Origin: Companilactobacillus versmoldensis DSM 14857 = KCTC 3814
GTDB taxonomy: Bacteria; Bacillota; Bacilli; Lactobacillales; Lactobacillaceae
Direction of reading: 5' to 3'
Length of the DNA stretch: 64,000 nt
Assembly: GCF_001434295.1 (NCBI RefSeq)
Contig: NZ_AZFA01000001.1
Location: forward strand, 186,001-250,000
This document shows, piece by piece, positions 1 to 9,671 of this stretch (positions are counted from its first letter, which is position 1; every line of letters starts with the position of its first letter). The notes beneath the pieces were generated by a model. That model had not been told where the DNA came from. It searched no databases and saw only the letters and a program-made list of their open reading frames with translations. The translations under genes and the position numbers were made by a program.

Positions 1-1656
1 CTTCGCGATTATAAAGGTATCGTACAATTAGTATTCAATAATGACGACAGTGAGATTTTTGCTAAGGCGGAAACTTTGCGTTCAGAATACGTTATCAATG
101 CAATTGGTACAGTTAGATCTCGTGGACCTAAAGCTGTTAACCCAAATATGAAGACTGGTAAAGTTGAAGTTGTGGTTGAAAAATTGGAGATCCTCAACAA
201 ATCAAAGACACCACCATTTGAAATTGCTGATAATATCGATACAACTGAAGAAACCAAATTGAAGTATCGTTACCTTGATTTCCGTCGTCCGGTCATGCAA
301 AAAGCTTTGCGGACACGTGCTCAAATCAAACATTCAGTTAATGAATATCTGTATGACAATGGATTTATCGACATCGAAACACCTAACTTAGGAAAATCTT
401 CTCCTGAGGGTGCTCGTGATTACTTGGTACCTTCACGTGTTTACCCAGGTAGTTTTTATGCCTTGCCACAATCTCCTCAATTGTTCAAGCAATTATTGAT
501 GGTCGGTGGATTTGATCGTTACTTCCAACTTGCACATTGTTTCCGTGACGAAGATCTTCGTGGTGACCGTCAGCCTGAGTTTACTCAGATCGACTTGGAA
601 ACTAGTTTTATGAGTGCCGAAGAGATTCAAACAGTTACAGAAGGCTTGATTGCTCGTGTTATGAAAGATGAGAAGGGGATCGATGTTAAATTACCATTCC
701 CTCGTATCGAATGGGACGATGCTATGGCCCGTTATGGTTCAGATAAACCTGATATTCGTTTTGGAATGGAATTGCAAGACTTGAGTGACATCTTTGCTGA
801 CTCTGAATTTAAGGTCTTCAAGGGTGCTATCGACAATGGTGGTCAAGTTAAAGCTATTGTTGTCAAAAACAATGCTGATAAGTATTCTCGTAAGAATATT
901 GATGCTTACACTGAATACATCAAACGTTTTGGTGCTAAAGGTTTGGCTTGGGTCAAATATAATGATGATAAGTTGACAGGACCAGTGGCTAAATTCATTA
1001 CTTCTCATGAAGATAAATTAGTTGAGCGTTTGAGTCTTGAAAACAACGATTTGGTCTTGTTCGTTGCTGACCGTAAAAAAGTGGTTGATGATGCCTTAGG
1101 TTACTTGAGAACTGATATTGCCAAAGACTTGAACTTGTACGATCCTAACGAGTTTGCCTTTACTTGGGTCGTTAACTGGCCATTGTTCGAATATGATGAA
1201 GGTATTCAAAGATGGACTGCTGCCCACCATCCATTCACAATGCCTAATGAAGAAGATGTTCACTACTTAAACGATGGTGAAGATCCTCATAAGGCTTACG
1301 CTCAAAGTTATGATATCGTCTTGAATGGTTACGAGTTAGGTGGAGGTTCTATCCGTATTCATGACCGAGAGATTCAAGAAAAGATGTTGAAGGCACTTGA
1401 TTTCACACCTGAAAGAACCAATGCTGAATTTGGCTACTTAATGGATGCCTTGACTTATGGATGCCCACCACATGGTGGTTTGGCTATCGGACTCGATCGT
1501 TTTGCCATGCTATTGTCTGGTAAAGATAACATTCGCGACGTGATTGCCTTCCCTAAGAATTCAAATGCAACTGAACCAATGACACATGCACCTGCTCGAG
1601 TATCCAAAGAGCAGTTGGCAGAACTTGGCATTGAAGTTGCTGACGAAAAAGAATAG
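1..1656 (+). CDS. aspS: Aspartyl-tRNA synthetase, 5' end cut by window
   Basis: Class II synthetase that charges tRNA-Asp in the cytoplasm. The frame is open from the first base, so the start and most of the N-terminal anticodon-binding OB domain lie to the left; 551 codons of an expected 590 or so are here. Visible are motif 2 ([16 protein letters not shown]), the bacterial GAD insertion domain after it (from about [14 protein letters not shown]), and motif 3 ([14 protein letters not shown]) near the C-terminus. hisS, its usual upstream partner, is not in view. A strong hairpin terminator follows directly, so it is the last gene of its transcript. Identification is secure. Confidence 0.97.
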   Translation, partial: LRDYKGIVQLVFNNDDSEIFAKAETLRSEYVINAIGTVRSRGPKAVNPNMKTGKVEVVVEKLEILNKSKTPPFEIADNIDTTEETKLKYRYLDFRRPVMQKALRTRAQIKHSVNEYLYDNGFIDIETPNLGKSSPEGARDYLVPSRVYPGSFYALPQSPQLFKQLLMVGGFDRYFQLAHCFRDEDLRGDRQPEFTQIDLETSFMSAEEIQTVTEGLIARVMKDEKGIDVKLPFPRIEWDDAMARYGSDKPDIRFGMELQDLSDIFADSEFKVFKGAIDNGGQVKAIVVKNNADKYSRKNIDAYTEYIKRFGAKGLAWVKYNDDKLTGPVAKFITSHEDKLVERLSLENNDLVLFVADRKKVVDDALGYLRTDIAKDLNLYDPNEFAFTWVVNWPLFEYDEGIQRWTAAHHPFTMPNEEDVHYLNDGEDPHKAYAQSYDIVLNGYELGGGSIRIHDREIQEKMLKALDFTPERTNAEFGYLMDALTYGCPPHGGLAIGLDRFAMLLSGKDNIRDVIAFPKNSNATEPMTHAPARVSKEQLAELGIEVADEKE

Positions 1657-1678
1657 AGTCGATTTAAACTAATTGAAT

Positions 1679-1717
1679 AAAATAGGACGTCGATCATTTT
1701 GATCGACGTCCTATTTT
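1679..1717 (+). terminator. Rho-independent terminator after aspS
   Basis: Perfect 18-bp inverted repeat (1679-1696 and 1700-1717) around a 3-base loop. The A-rich start of the left arm gives a T-rich end to the right arm. It sits 22 bases after the aspS stop. Confidence 0.9.
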
Positions 1718-1868
1718 CAAAAAATCAGCAAGTTGACACTAAACAGGCAAGCCTTTGAGGTAAAACTTTTTACCAAAATGACATTTTTTGAAGAATTTAT
1801 TACATATTTAAATTAGTTTCTGAAAATCGTGTGAAAATCTTAAATTTGTGAGCAGATTAATAGTAATG

Positions 1869-1888
1869 AGTATATTCTTGTTTATACT
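1869..1888 (+). promoter_or_regulatory. Probable promoter/operator region of msrBA
   Basis: An inverted repeat AGTATA-N8-TATACT lies just upstream of msrB. Its right half, TATACT (1883-1888), reads as a -10 box about 26 bases before the TTG start. No good -35 matches at 17 bp, so an activator or the palindrome itself may matter. The rest of the 1718-1868 gap is AT-rich, with only a small GGTAAA/TTTACC hairpin near 1759-1774. Confidence 0.35.
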
Positions 1889-1914
1889 AAAATATATAAA
1901 AAGGAGTGATTTTG

Positions 1915-2355
1915 TTGGCAAAAGAATATAAGAAAGATTTAGATAACTTGGATGAGATGGAGTACATGGTTACACAACATGCTGCAACTGAAAGACCATT
2001 TAGTGGTAAGTACGATGATTTCTACAAAAAGGGTATCTATGTTGATATTACGAGCGGAGAACCACTCTTTTCATCAGCTAAGAAATATGATGCCGGTTGT
2101 GGTTGGCCTTCATTTAGTCAACCAATTGCTAAATTACAAGAAAAACGTGATACATCTATTGGAACTGAAAGAACAGAAGTTAGAAGTGAGGGTACTGATG
2201 CTCATTTGGGTCATGTCTTTACTGATGGTCCTGAAGCTGAAGGCGGTTTAAGATATTGTATCAATTCAGCTTCGTTGAAATTCGTTCCTTACGAGGAAAT
2301 GGATGAAAAAGGATACGGCGAGTATAAGCAATTTGTAAACGAGGGTGATAAATAA
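1915..2355 (+). CDS. msrB: Peptide-methionine (R)-S-oxide reductase MsrB
   Basis: Reduces the R epimer of methionine sulfoxide in proteins, using thioredoxin. The SelR fold is shown by CGWPSF and by the catalytic-Cys motif [11 protein letters not shown] near the C-terminus. The two CXXC zinc motifs of many MsrBs are absent: the region before CGWPSF reads [13 protein letters not shown], so this is the zinc-free form. I chose TTG at 1915 because AAGGAG (1901-1906) lies 8 bases before it; the upstream in-frame GTG at 1906 overlaps that ribosome binding site. The stop overlaps the msrA ATG (TAATG), so the two genes are translationally coupled. Confidence 0.93.
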   Translation: MAKEYKKDLDNLDEMEYMVTQHAATERPFSGKYDDFYKKGIYVDITSGEPLFSSAKKYDAGCGWPSFSQPIAKLQEKRDTSIGTERTEVRSEGTDAHLGHVFTDGPEAEGGLRYCINSASLKFVPYEEMDEKGYGEYKQFVNEGDK

Positions 2356-2873
2356 TGAAGGAAGAAACTGCGATTTTTGCTGGAGGATGTTTCTGGTGCA
2401 TGGTTCATCCTTTTGATCAACAACCAGGTATTATCTCAGTTATTTCTGGATATACTGGCGGACACGTGCCAAATCCAACTTACGAACAAGTTTGTTCCGA
2501 AACAACTGGACATACAGAAGCAGTCAAGATCACTTTTGATGCTGATGTTATTTCTTACAAAGATTTAGTTGAGATTTATTGGACAGTAGCAGATCCTACT
2601 GATGCTACTGGTCAATTCCAAGATCGCGGAGACAGTTATCGTCCAGTGATCTTTTATGCAAATGATGAACAAAAAGACATTGCTGAAAAGTCAAAAGCTG
2701 CTTTAGCTGAATCTGGTGAGTTTGATGAACCTATCGTTACTAAGATTCAACCAGCCAAGGAATTTTATGTTGCTGAAGACTATCATCAAGATTTCTATAA
2801 GAAGAATCCACTACGTTATGAAATGGAAGAAAAAGGTGGACGTGCTGCATTTTTGGAAAAACACCAAAAATAA
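2355..2873 (+). CDS. msrA: Peptide-methionine (S)-S-oxide reductase MsrA
   Basis: Reduces the S epimer of methionine sulfoxide, complementing MsrB; together they repair oxidised protein methionines. The catalytic GCFWC motif is near the N-terminus (residues 11-15), followed by the family signatures SGYTGG and TGHTEA and by GQFQDRG. At 172 residues it is of normal length. Its ATG overlaps the msrB stop by one base, so it depends on msrB transcription and probably on coupled translation. Nothing looks unusual, and identity is secure. Confidence 0.95.
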   Translation: MKEETAIFAGGCFWCMVHPFDQQPGIISVISGYTGGHVPNPTYEQVCSETTGHTEAVKITFDADVISYKDLVEIYWTVADPTDATGQFQDRGDSYRPVIFYANDEQKDIAEKSKAALAESGEFDEPIVTKIQPAKEFYVAEDYHQDFYKKNPLRYEMEEKGGRAAFLEKHQK

Positions 2874-2941
2874 CAGCTTTTATCAAGAATTGTGTTAAGA
2901 TTACTAAGGTAAAAATACTAAGGTAATTAGGAGATTTTTTC

Positions 2942-3820
2942 ATGGATGAACTCGATAAGTTGATTGAAAGACATCAGAGCTTATCAAAACTATCGGTTGC
3001 ATTTCTATATTCAATTACAGTCTCAATAGCCGTTAATATGTTTTGGACCCCAGGCGGAATTTATGGTTCTGGAGTTACTGGTGCTGCCCAGTTAGTATCA
3101 ACTATCTCGCAGCGCTGGATGCCATTTCATGTTTCAACGGCTATTATGCTGTTTGTTTTGAATGCACCACTGTTCGTTCTGGCTTGGACGAAAATTGAAC
3201 ACAAATTTACGATGTTTACATTCGTGGCAGTCGTCCTTTCATCGTTTATGATGCATTGGATACCACCTTTGAAGATCACAGCTGATCCTTTAGTCTGCGC
3301 AATCTTTGGTGCAGTCGTTAATGGTTTTGGTACAGGTATGTCATTAAGAAATGGAATCTCGACCGGTGGTATTGATATCATCGGTATCGTATTACGAAGG
3401 AAAACTGGAAAAAGCGTTGGCACGATAAATATTATTTTTAATTTATTTATCATCATCTGCGCAGGCTTTCTATTTGGCTGGGTTCATGCTCTATATAGTG
3501 CTGTCAGCATTTTTATTAATGGACAGGTTATTGATATGATCTATAACAAAGATCAAAAATTACAGGTTATGATCGTAACTTCTAAGCCTAAGAGTGTGAT
3601 CACTGAGATTCAAAATGAAATGCGTCGTGGTATAACTATCGTGCATGATGCAGAGGGTGCTTATAAGCATCAACAAAAGACAATTTTGTTCACGGTCATT
3701 TCACGAGCAGAACAGCATGAACTAGAAAATGCTATGTATGAATCTGATCCACACGCTTTTGTCAGTGTTACTGATACTGTCAAAGTCTTGGGTAGATTCT
3801 ATCAGAAACATATTTATTAG
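2942..3820 (+). CDS. YitT-family membrane protein (DUF161/DUF2179)
   Basis: Predicted membrane protein of 292 residues. The N-terminal two thirds hold several hydrophobic segments (about residues 20-190) with the family signature around [16 protein letters not shown] and [12 protein letters not shown]. The last 90 or so residues form the soluble DUF2179 domain. The family is very common in Firmicutes, usually in several copies, and its substrate or role is not established. The ATG follows TTAGGAG with good spacing. Two copies of ACTAAGGTAA (2903-2912, 2917-2926) precede it, of unknown meaning. It is followed closely by nfo, probably in the same transcript. Confidence 0.85.
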   Translation: MDELDKLIERHQSLSKLSVAFLYSITVSIAVNMFWTPGGIYGSGVTGAAQLVSTISQRWMPFHVSTAIMLFVLNAPLFVLAWTKIEHKFTMFTFVAVVLSSFMMHWIPPLKITADPLVCAIFGAVVNGFGTGMSLRNGISTGGIDIIGIVLRRKTGKSVGTINIIFNLFIIICAGFLFGWVHALYSAVSIFINGQVIDMIYNKDQKLQVMIVTSKPKSVITEIQNEMRRGITIVHDAEGAYKHQQKTILFTVISRAEQHELENAMYESDPHAFVSVTDTVKVLGRFYQKHIY

Positions 3821-3833
3821 TAGGGGGATAAAA

Positions 3834-4733
3834 ATGATTATTGGTTCACATGTCGCAATGAAAGCTCCAAAAATGTTGGTCGGATCGGCTCAGGAAGCTC
3901 ATAGTTATGGTGCAAATGCTATAATGATTTTCACCGGTGCTCCACAAAATACACGTCGTAAAGACGTTTCTGAAATGCGGATACCTGAAGGTCAGAAATT
4001 ACTCAAAGAGTATGACATCAACAATATCATTGGACATGCGCCTTATATCATTAATCTCGGCAATACTGTTAAACCTCAAAATTTGAAGTTTGGGATTGAA
4101 TTCATGCAGGGCGAAATTGAGCGCTGTGACGCACTAGGTATTCAAGCCCTGAGTTTTCATCCTGGAGCTCATTTGGGTAAAGGCCCAGACGTGGCGTTGA
4201 CACAAATTGCCCATGCTTTAGATGAAATCATTTCACCAGATCAAAAAGTTTCAATTGCGATTGAAACGATGGCTGGTAAAGGAACTGAAGTCGGCACTAG
4301 TTTTGAGCAGATTGCGCAAATTTTTGACTTGGTTTCGCAAAATGATAAGTTATCAGTGACAATTGATACTTGTCATATGAGTGATGCAGGTTATGATATC
4401 AAAAATGATTTTGATGGTGTTTTAAATGAATTTGACCACATTATTGGTCTTGATCGTATTTCGGTCGTTCATTTAAATGATTCAAAAAATGAACGTGGAT
4501 CCCATAAAGATCGACATGATGATATTGGTTTTGGAACGATTGGCTTTGATGCCTTAAATTATGTTGCACATCATCCACAGTTAGAAGATGTTCCTAAGAT
4601 TATGGAAACACCTTACGTGAAAAAAGATGACAACGATAAAAAGGGTGTCCCGGCATTTAAAGCTGAGATCGACATGCTGAAGGCTGAACAATTCGATCCG
4701 GATATGAAAACTAAATTATTAAATAATAAATAA
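3834..4733 (+). CDS. nfo: Endonuclease IV (AP endonuclease)
   Basis: Zinc-dependent AP endonuclease of base-excision repair, cleaving 5' to abasic sites. TIM-barrel metal ligands are visible in order: GSHVAM at the start, [64 protein letters not shown] and IMETPY. The length (299 residues) is typical. An in-frame open stretch extends upstream to 3729 inside the preceding gene, but the TAGGGGG ribosome binding site at 3820-3827 fixes the start at 3834. A terminator follows. Confidence 0.95.
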   Translation: MIIGSHVAMKAPKMLVGSAQEAHSYGANAIMIFTGAPQNTRRKDVSEMRIPEGQKLLKEYDINNIIGHAPYIINLGNTVKPQNLKFGIEFMQGEIERCDALGIQALSFHPGAHLGKGPDVALTQIAHALDEIISPDQKVSIAIETMAGKGTEVGTSFEQIAQIFDLVSQNDKLSVTIDTCHMSDAGYDIKNDFDGVLNEFDHIIGLDRISVVHLNDSKNERGSHKDRHDDIGFGTIGFDALNYVAHHPQLEDVPKIMETPYVKKDDNDKKGVPAFKAEIDMLKAEQFDPDMKTKLLNNK

Positions 4734-4734
4734 A

Positions 4735-4776
4735 AATAGACATCATTCATAATTTGAATGATGTCTATTATTTTGG
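4735..4776. terminator. Terminator between convergent nfo and the PPDK regulator
   Basis: 15-bp inverted repeat (4735-4749 and 4755-4769) with a 5-base loop, T-rich on the + strand and A-rich before the left arm. It serves nfo and may also end the - strand gene that stops at 4796. Confidence 0.8.
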
Positions 4777-4795
4777 TTAGTGTATTATTTGAATG

Positions 4796-5620
4796 CTATT
4801 TAGTTTCGTGATAACCATTAAGGTTTAATTTTTCCATAATCAGTGCTGCTGTCTCTTCGATTGAACGGTCAGCTGTATTGATAACATAACAGCCAATTTT
4901 GTCATATAGTTCATTTGAGTAGTCTAGTTCCTTTTGGATTTCATCCGCCTCAGAGTAAATTGTATCTGGATCAAGTCCATAGGCAATCATTCTTTGACGA
5001 CGAATTTTTAATAGAACACTTTTGTCATTAGTCAAGCCAACGATTTTATCAGGATCCACTTTCCAAAGCTCTTTGGGAATGCTGACTGATGGTATCAGTG
5101 GCAGATTGGCGACTTTAACATTTTTATTTGCTAAGTAGAGTGACAAAGGTGTCTTAGATGTCCTGGAGATGCCTAGAAGAACTAAATCAGCATCAAGAAA
5201 TCCTTTGGGATTTTGACCATCGTCATTTGCTAAGGTGAATTCCATTGCTGAAATCATATCGAAATATTCATCATCTAAATTATGGGTCATACCTTTCTTA
5301 CGGATTGGAGCAACATTTTTTAGTTGCGAAAAAGTTCCAATAATAGGGTTAAGTATGTCATAATAAGTAAGATCATTATTTTGACAGTAATCGTCAATGG
5401 TGTGAATGGTTTCTTTAGAAACAATCGTATGAACGATAACGGCATTTTTTTCTTTTGCTAATTTCAAAATAGTCTCTAATCGGTCATCATTTTTTACAAA
5501 AGGAAATTTGGTATAAATAATATCAAGCGTAGGGAATTGGGCGAAGGCCGCTGTAGCAACTTGTTGAGCGGTTTCACCGACGGCATCAGATAATACAAAC
5601 ACGTTTTGTTTTTCAGCCAT
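4796..5620 (-). CDS. Pyruvate,phosphate dikinase / PEP synthase regulatory protein (DUF299)
   Basis: Bifunctional kinase/pyrophosphorylase family that switches PPDK or PEP synthase by ADP-dependent threonine phosphorylation and phosphate-dependent reversal. The P-loop-like GISRTSKT lies at residues 150-157 and the N-terminal signature VLSDAVGETAQQVA is present; length is the usual 274. ATG at 5620 follows GGAGGAG. It is divergent from rpsU. No PEP synthase or PPDK gene is in this window, so its partner is elsewhere or has been replaced; many lactobacilli keep the regulator beside rpsU. Confidence 0.88.
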   Translation of the reverse strand: MAEKQNVFVLSDAVGETAQQVATAAFAQFPTLDIIYTKFPFVKNDDRLETILKLAKEKNAVIVHTIVSKETIHTIDDYCQNNDLTYYDILNPIIGTFSQLKNVAPIRKKGMTHNLDDEYFDMISAMEFTLANDDGQNPKGFLDADLVLLGISRTSKTPLSLYLANKNVKVANLPLIPSVSIPKELWKVDPDKIVGLTNDKSVLLKIRRQRMIAYGLDPDTIYSEADEIQKELDYSNELYDKIGCYVINTADRSIEETAALIMEKLNLNGYHETK

Positions 5621-5652
5621 AAAAACTCCTCCTAAAAAAAGTAAAAAATAGT

Positions 5653-5680
5653 TTGAACATTAAGCTCTTTTTGTTATAAT
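5653..5680 (+). promoter_or_regulatory. Promoter of rpsU
   Basis: TTGAAC (5653-5658), a 16-bp spacer, then a perfect TATAAT (5675-5680), about 60 bases before the rpsU ATG. Confidence 0.65.
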
Positions 5681-5740
5681 AACATATGAACTGTAAAAGA
5701 AATAGGCAGTTACGTTCAATATTGGAAGGAGGGATATCAT

Positions 5741-5923
5741 ATGGCAAAAACTATCGTTCATGAAAATGAGTCGCTTGATGATGCTCTTCGTCGTTTTAAA
5801 CGTTCTGTCTCAAAAAGTGGAACACTTCAAGAATACAGAAAGCGCGAATTTTACGAAAAACCTAGTGTTAAAAGAAAGTTAAAATCTGAGGCTGCTCGTA
5901 AGCGCAACAAGAAGCGTCGTTAA
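5741..5923 (+). CDS. rpsU: 30S ribosomal protein S21
   Basis: Small, highly basic protein of 60 residues that binds the 30S platform and helps translation initiation. The signature [12 protein letters not shown] and the Arg/Lys-rich tail ending RKRNKKRR are diagnostic. ATG at 5741 follows GGAGGGATATCAT. It has its own promoter and terminator here, so it is not joined to dnaG-rpoD as in the classic macromolecular synthesis operon; those genes lie 7 kb downstream. Confidence 0.96.
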   Translation: MAKTIVHENESLDDALRRFKRSVSKSGTLQEYRKREFYEKPSVKRKLKSEAARKRNKKRR

Positions 5924-5927
5924 AAAC

Positions 5928-5957
5928 AAAACCATATCCGTTTGGATGTGGTTTTTT
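5928..5957 (+). terminator. Terminator after rpsU
   Basis: Hairpin CCATATCC / GGATGTGG (one G-T pair) with a 4-base loop, flanked by AAAA and followed by a run of seven T. Confidence 0.85.
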
Positions 5958-5995
5958 TCTATCTAGAATTATTGATAATATAGAAAATTTGCTTT

Positions 5996-6031
5996 AAAGG
6001 GTTAAAACATTAGAAGGTTTAGCCTTTTTTT
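5996..6031 (+). terminator. Possible second terminator between rpsU and phoH
   Basis: AAAGG-g-TTAAA can pair with TTTAGCCTTT (one bulged G, one G-T pair), and a run of T follows. Weaker than the first hairpin; it could insulate phoH. Confidence 0.4.
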
Positions 6032-6051
6032 ATTAGTTTTTACTATCACTA

Positions 6052-6060
6052 TGGTATCAT
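6052..6060 (+). promoter_or_regulatory. Extended -10 promoter of phoH
   Basis: TGGTATCAT fits an extended -10 element (TGnTATAAT type) 28 bases before the phoH start. There is no clear -35 box. Confidence 0.4.
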
Positions 6061-6087
6061 TCAAGGTAATGACAGGGGTGTGATTTA

Positions 6088-7065
6088 TTGGCTGAAAACA
6101 AGCAACAAACTAAAAAAAGTATTTCCATCAGCAATCCGCAAGATGCAGTTAATATTTTTGGAGTGAATGATAGTAATTTGAACTTGATTGAAGAGGGTTT
6201 GAATGTAGAAATTCATGCTTTCGGAGAACAGGTGGATGTCATTGGAGAAACTTCTGATGTCGACAAAGCATTGTCTCTGATCAAAAAGCTCATCAAGCTT
6301 TCTCAAAATGGTATTTCATTTGGTTCCGCAGATATTGTCAGCGGTTTGAAAATGGCTGAACGAGGGACCTTGGACTATTTTGGTGACTTGTATAAAGAAG
6401 AATTGATTAAAGACTTTAGTGGCAAACCAGTCCGGGTACGTAATTTTGGGCAACGCCAATACGTTAATGCAATTCGACATAATGATATTACTTTCGGTAT
6501 CGGGCCTGCCGGTACTGGTAAGACATATGTTGCAGTTGTAATGGCAGTTGCAGCATTGAAACAAGGAAGAGTTCAAAGAATCGTTCTTACTCGTCCGGCA
6601 GTTGAAGCTGGAGAGAGTCTCGGATTTTTACCAGGAGATTTGAAAGAAAAGGTCGATCCATATCTTCGCCCAATCTATGATGCCTTATACGCTATTATGG
6701 GTGCCGACCATACTAATCGTCTACTCGAACGTGGTGTGATTGAAGTGGCCCCTTTGGCATATATGCGTGGTCGGACGTTAGATGAATCCTTTGTCATTCT
6801 TGATGAAGCTCAAAATACTACTCGAGAACAAATGAAAATGTTTCTGACACGTCTTGGCTTTGATTCCAAGATGATCGTTAATGGTGATGCAACTCAAATT
6901 GATTTGCCCGGACACAGTCGTAGTGGATTAGTTCAAGCAGAGAAGATCTTACAAGATCTGCCTCACATTGAGTTCGTCAATTTCACTTCTGCGGATGTCG
7001 TTCGTCACCCAGTAGTAGCCGAAATTATTGATGCGTACGATGGTTCAGATAACAAAGAAAAATAA
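6088..7065 (+). CDS. phoH: PhoH-family ATPase
   Basis: Cytoplasmic P-loop ATPase of the PhoH/YbeZ type, linked to RNA metabolism and usually encoded with ybeY. Walker A GIGPAGTGKT is at residues 137-146 and Walker B FVILDEAQN lies about 90 residues later. The N-terminal 110 residues include a small KH-like region. At 325 residues it is normal. The start is TTG at 6088 after AGGGGTG. It heads a tightly packed transcript with ybeY, cdd, era and recO, in the order usual for Firmicutes. Its exact reaction in the cell is not established. Confidence 0.92.
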   Translation: MAENKQQTKKSISISNPQDAVNIFGVNDSNLNLIEEGLNVEIHAFGEQVDVIGETSDVDKALSLIKKLIKLSQNGISFGSADIVSGLKMAERGTLDYFGDLYKEELIKDFSGKPVRVRNFGQRQYVNAIRHNDITFGIGPAGTGKTYVAVVMAVAALKQGRVQRIVLTRPAVEAGESLGFLPGDLKEKVDPYLRPIYDALYAIMGADHTNRLLERGVIEVAPLAYMRGRTLDESFVILDEAQNTTREQMKMFLTRLGFDSKMIVNGDATQIDLPGHSRSGLVQAEKILQDLPHIEFVNFTSADVVRHPVVAEIIDAYDGSDNKEK

Positions 7066-7079
7066 CAACGGAGTAAAAT

Positions 7080-7550
7080 ATGGATTTAGAAATATATAAT
7101 GATGACAATTTAATTGATGAAGAACGTCAAGCATGGGTGGAAGACTTGGTTGATTTCACAGCTAACGAGCTTGAGCTGGCTGACAATACCCAACTTTCGA
7201 TCCATTTTGTAACTAAGGACAAGATTCATGAAATCAACAAAAAATATCGTGATGTTGACCGAGCTACTGACGTGATCAGTTTTGCTATCAATGACGGTGA
7301 AGATTCACTGGATTATATGGAACAACAAATTCCTGATTTACCAGTTGACTTAGGTGATCTATTCATCAGCGTCGAGATTGTTGCCGAACATGCGAAAGAT
7401 TATGGCCATTCATTTGATCGTGAACTAGGCTATACTATCGTGCACGGAATTTTGCACTTGAACGGATACGATCATATTGAACCTGAAGACGAAAAAGTCA
7501 TGATCGGTCTTCAAGAAAAAGTATTAAGCGCCTACGGCTTAAAAAAATAA
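7080..7550 (+). CDS. ybeY: Endoribonuclease YbeY
   Basis: Zinc-dependent single-strand endoribonuclease acting in 16S rRNA 3'-end maturation and ribosome quality control. The zinc motif HGILHLNGYDH is intact near the C-terminus, as is the conserved RATDVISFA segment. At 156 residues it is of normal length. ATG follows ACGGAG, 14 bases after the phoH stop. In many relatives dgkA comes next; here the next gene is cdd. Confidence 0.95.
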   Translation: MDLEIYNDDNLIDEERQAWVEDLVDFTANELELADNTQLSIHFVTKDKIHEINKKYRDVDRATDVISFAINDGEDSLDYMEQQIPDLPVDLGDLFISVEIVAEHAKDYGHSFDRELGYTIVHGILHLNGYDHIEPEDEKVMIGLQEKVLSAYGLKK

Positions 7551-7563
7551 GAGGTAACGACTA

Positions 7564-7965
7564 TTGAAAATCGACGAGCAACAATTATTTGAGCAAGCTA
7601 AATCTGTTTTGGAAAATGCTTATGCGCCTTATTCCAAATATCAAGTTTCGGCCGCTATAGTAACTGAAGATGGCACAATTTATACCGGAGTCAATATTGA
7701 AAATGCTTCCTATGGATTAACGAATTGTGCTGAACGAACAGCTATATTTAAAGCTGTCTCAGAAGGGCATACTAGTGTTGAGGCTATTGTGATAGTTAAT
7801 GGCACAACTGAGATGTCTAAACCATGTGGTGCTTGTCGTCAAGTGATGAGTGAATTTATGGGTCCAGATAGTCAAGTGTTCTTGGCTAATGTTAATAATG
7901 ATTACCATGAATTTACTTTTGAACAAATACTACCGCTAGCTTTTAGTGATAAGGATATGGATTAA
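7564..7965 (+). CDS. cdd: Cytidine deaminase
   Basis: Converts cytidine and deoxycytidine to uridine forms in pyrimidine salvage. Zinc motifs are intact: NCAERTAIF (Cys and the catalytic Glu) and [12 protein letters not shown] (two Cys). The substrate loop [12 protein letters not shown] is also present. It has 133 residues, as in homotetrameric bacterial enzymes. The start is TTG at 7564 after GAGGTAAC. It ends two bases before era, so both are co-expressed. A salvage role fits the doubtful de novo pyrimidine genes near 55-59 kb, but that link is only inference. Confidence 0.94.
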   Translation: MKIDEQQLFEQAKSVLENAYAPYSKYQVSAAIVTEDGTIYTGVNIENASYGLTNCAERTAIFKAVSEGHTSVEAIVIVNGTTEMSKPCGACRQVMSEFMGPDSQVFLANVNNDYHEFTFEQILPLAFSDKDMD

Positions 7966-7967
7966 TT

Positions 7968-8876
7968 ATGGATAATAAATTTCGCTCAGGATTTGTAGCT
8001 ATTGTTGGAAGACCAAACGTTGGTAAATCAACATTTATGAACCGTATTATTAAAGAACAAGTAGCTATTACTTCCCCAAAAGCACAAACTACCAGAAATA
8101 AAATACAAGGCATTTATACTGACAATGAACGTCAGATCATCTTTCTAGACACACCAGGTATCCATAAGACTCATAATGACTTGGATCAATATATGGATAA
8201 GGCAGCTCTTTCAGCTTTAAAAGAAGTTGATGTTGTTTTATTTATGACAGAGGCTGGACAACAAGCAGGTCCTGGAGATAAATATATCATCGAAGAATTG
8301 GCCAATGTCAAAGCACCAGTGTTTTTGATTTTAAATAAGATTGATTTGATCAATCCTGATGAGATGGCTCCTCAAATAGATGAATATAAGGATCTCTTGG
8401 ATTTTGCTGAAGTGATTCCAATTTCAGCTACCAACGGAAATAATGTCGAAGATTTAATTGATTCACTGACTAAACATTTACCATTTGGTCCAAAATATTA
8501 TGATGAAGATCAAATTACGGATCATCCTGAATATTTCATTGTTGGTGAACTGATTCGCGAAAAGATTCTTGATGATACTCGAGATGAGATTCCTCATTCT
8601 GTTGCTGTTATCGTTGAGTCTATGAATCAGCGGACTGAAAGAGGTAAGTTACAAGTTGAGGCCACTATTTATGTTGAACGCGATGGTCAGAAGGCCATTG
8701 TCATTGGTAAAGGTGGTAGTATGCTCAAAAACATCGGTATTGGTTCAAGAATCAAAATTGAACACTTATTAGGCGAGAAGATAAACTTGAAACTTTGGGT
8801 CAAAGTTAAGAAAAACTGGCGCGATGATCCGTTGTTCTTGTCTAAAGCTGGGTACTCACTCAAGGACCTGAAGTAA
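7968..8876 (+). CDS. era: GTPase Era
   Basis: Essential GTPase that binds the 3' end of 16S rRNA during 30S assembly. G1 [10 protein letters not shown]3 DTPGIH and G4 NKID are all present, followed by a C-terminal KH domain with [13 protein letters not shown]. Length (302) is typical. Its TAA overlaps the ATG of recO by one base, so the two are translationally coupled. No anomalies. Confidence 0.97.
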   Translation: MDNKFRSGFVAIVGRPNVGKSTFMNRIIKEQVAITSPKAQTTRNKIQGIYTDNERQIIFLDTPGIHKTHNDLDQYMDKAALSALKEVDVVLFMTEAGQQAGPGDKYIIEELANVKAPVFLILNKIDLINPDEMAPQIDEYKDLLDFAEVIPISATNGNNVEDLIDSLTKHLPFGPKYYDEDQITDHPEYFIVGELIREKILDDTRDEIPHSVAVIVESMNQRTERGKLQVEATIYVERDGQKAIVIGKGGSMLKNIGIGSRIKIEHLLGEKINLKLWVKVKKNWRDDPLFLSKAGYSLKDLK

Positions 8877-9634
8877 TGAGCCGAAAAACGACTAATTTCT
8901 TTGGTATAGTCGTAAAACGACAACGTTATCGTGAACGTGATGCTTTAGTAACCATTTTGACACGCGAATATGGATATCGAACTTTTCTAGTTCGAGGTAC
9001 ACAGACAGGAAAGTCAAAGATTTCTGGGGCAGTTATTCCATTTTCTTACGGAGATTACAGTGGCCTAGTCAAATCACAAGGTTTATCCTATATAAATTCT
9101 GCCAGTAATATTCGTCAATTTGATGAGATCATTCAAGATATTGAACTCAATGCATATGCGACTTTCTTATTTGATATCGTGCAAAATGCTTTTATCGAAC
9201 AAAGGCTACCAGACGATTGGTATAAGACTGTCTTCAAAACTTTGATGTACATCAACAATGGAGCTGATGCACAAATCTTAGTCAACATTGTCCAAATGCA
9301 TCTTCTAAAAATCTTTGGTGTCGAACCAAATATGCATAGATGTGTTGTAGGTGGAGAAACAGAAGGTATCTTTGATTATTCGGTGAACCTTGGCGGGATA
9401 ATTTGTTCAAAACATTTCAAGGCTGATCCTAATCGTTTGCATCTGTCCCGAAAAACACTTTATTTTTTACAATTGTTCTCAAATATTCAAATCGATCAAG
9501 TCCGTAGTATTGAATTAAAAGAAAGCAATAAAGATTTGATTCAACATGCGATCGATGCAATTTACCTAGGTTCAGTTGGGTTTTATCCTAAGAGTAAAAC
9601 TTTTATCGAAAAGATGCATCATTGGGATGTCTGA
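8876..9634 (+). CDS. recO: DNA repair protein RecO
   Basis: Recombination mediator that loads RecA with RecR and RecF at gaps. The N-terminal OB fold is seen in FFGIVVKRQRYRERDALVTIL; the rest is helical. The zinc-finger region that reads C-x-x-C ... C-x-x-C in many relatives is RCVVGGE ... IICSKH here, so the second Cys is Gly and the fourth position is His, and zinc binding is doubtful. Length (252) is normal. Translation is coupled to era by TAATG. A promoter and a T-box follow directly. Confidence 0.93.
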   Translation: MSRKTTNFFGIVVKRQRYRERDALVTILTREYGYRTFLVRGTQTGKSKISGAVIPFSYGDYSGLVKSQGLSYINSASNIRQFDEIIQDIELNAYATFLFDIVQNAFIEQRLPDDWYKTVFKTLMYINNGADAQILVNIVQMHLLKIFGVEPNMHRCVVGGETEGIFDYSVNLGGIICSKHFKADPNRLHLSRKTLYFLQLFSNIQIDQVRSIELKESNKDLIQHAIDAIYLGSVGFYPKSKTFIEKMHHWDV

Positions 9635-9636
9635 TA

Positions 9637-9665
9637 TTGACAAAAAACTTTAAGATAGCTATCAT
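9637..9665 (+). promoter_or_regulatory. Promoter of the glyQS T-box transcript
   Basis: Perfect TTGACA (9637-9642), a 17-bp spacer, then TATCAT (9660-9665), starting 3 bases after the recO stop. Expected RNA start is near 9672. Confidence 0.75.
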
Positions 9666-9671
9666 TTATGT

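Noticed and set aside
2903-2926. Two ACTAAGGTAA direct repeats as a mobile-element mark
   Set aside because: Only two 10-base copies 14 bases apart in AT-rich spacer; no element or inverted ends around them.
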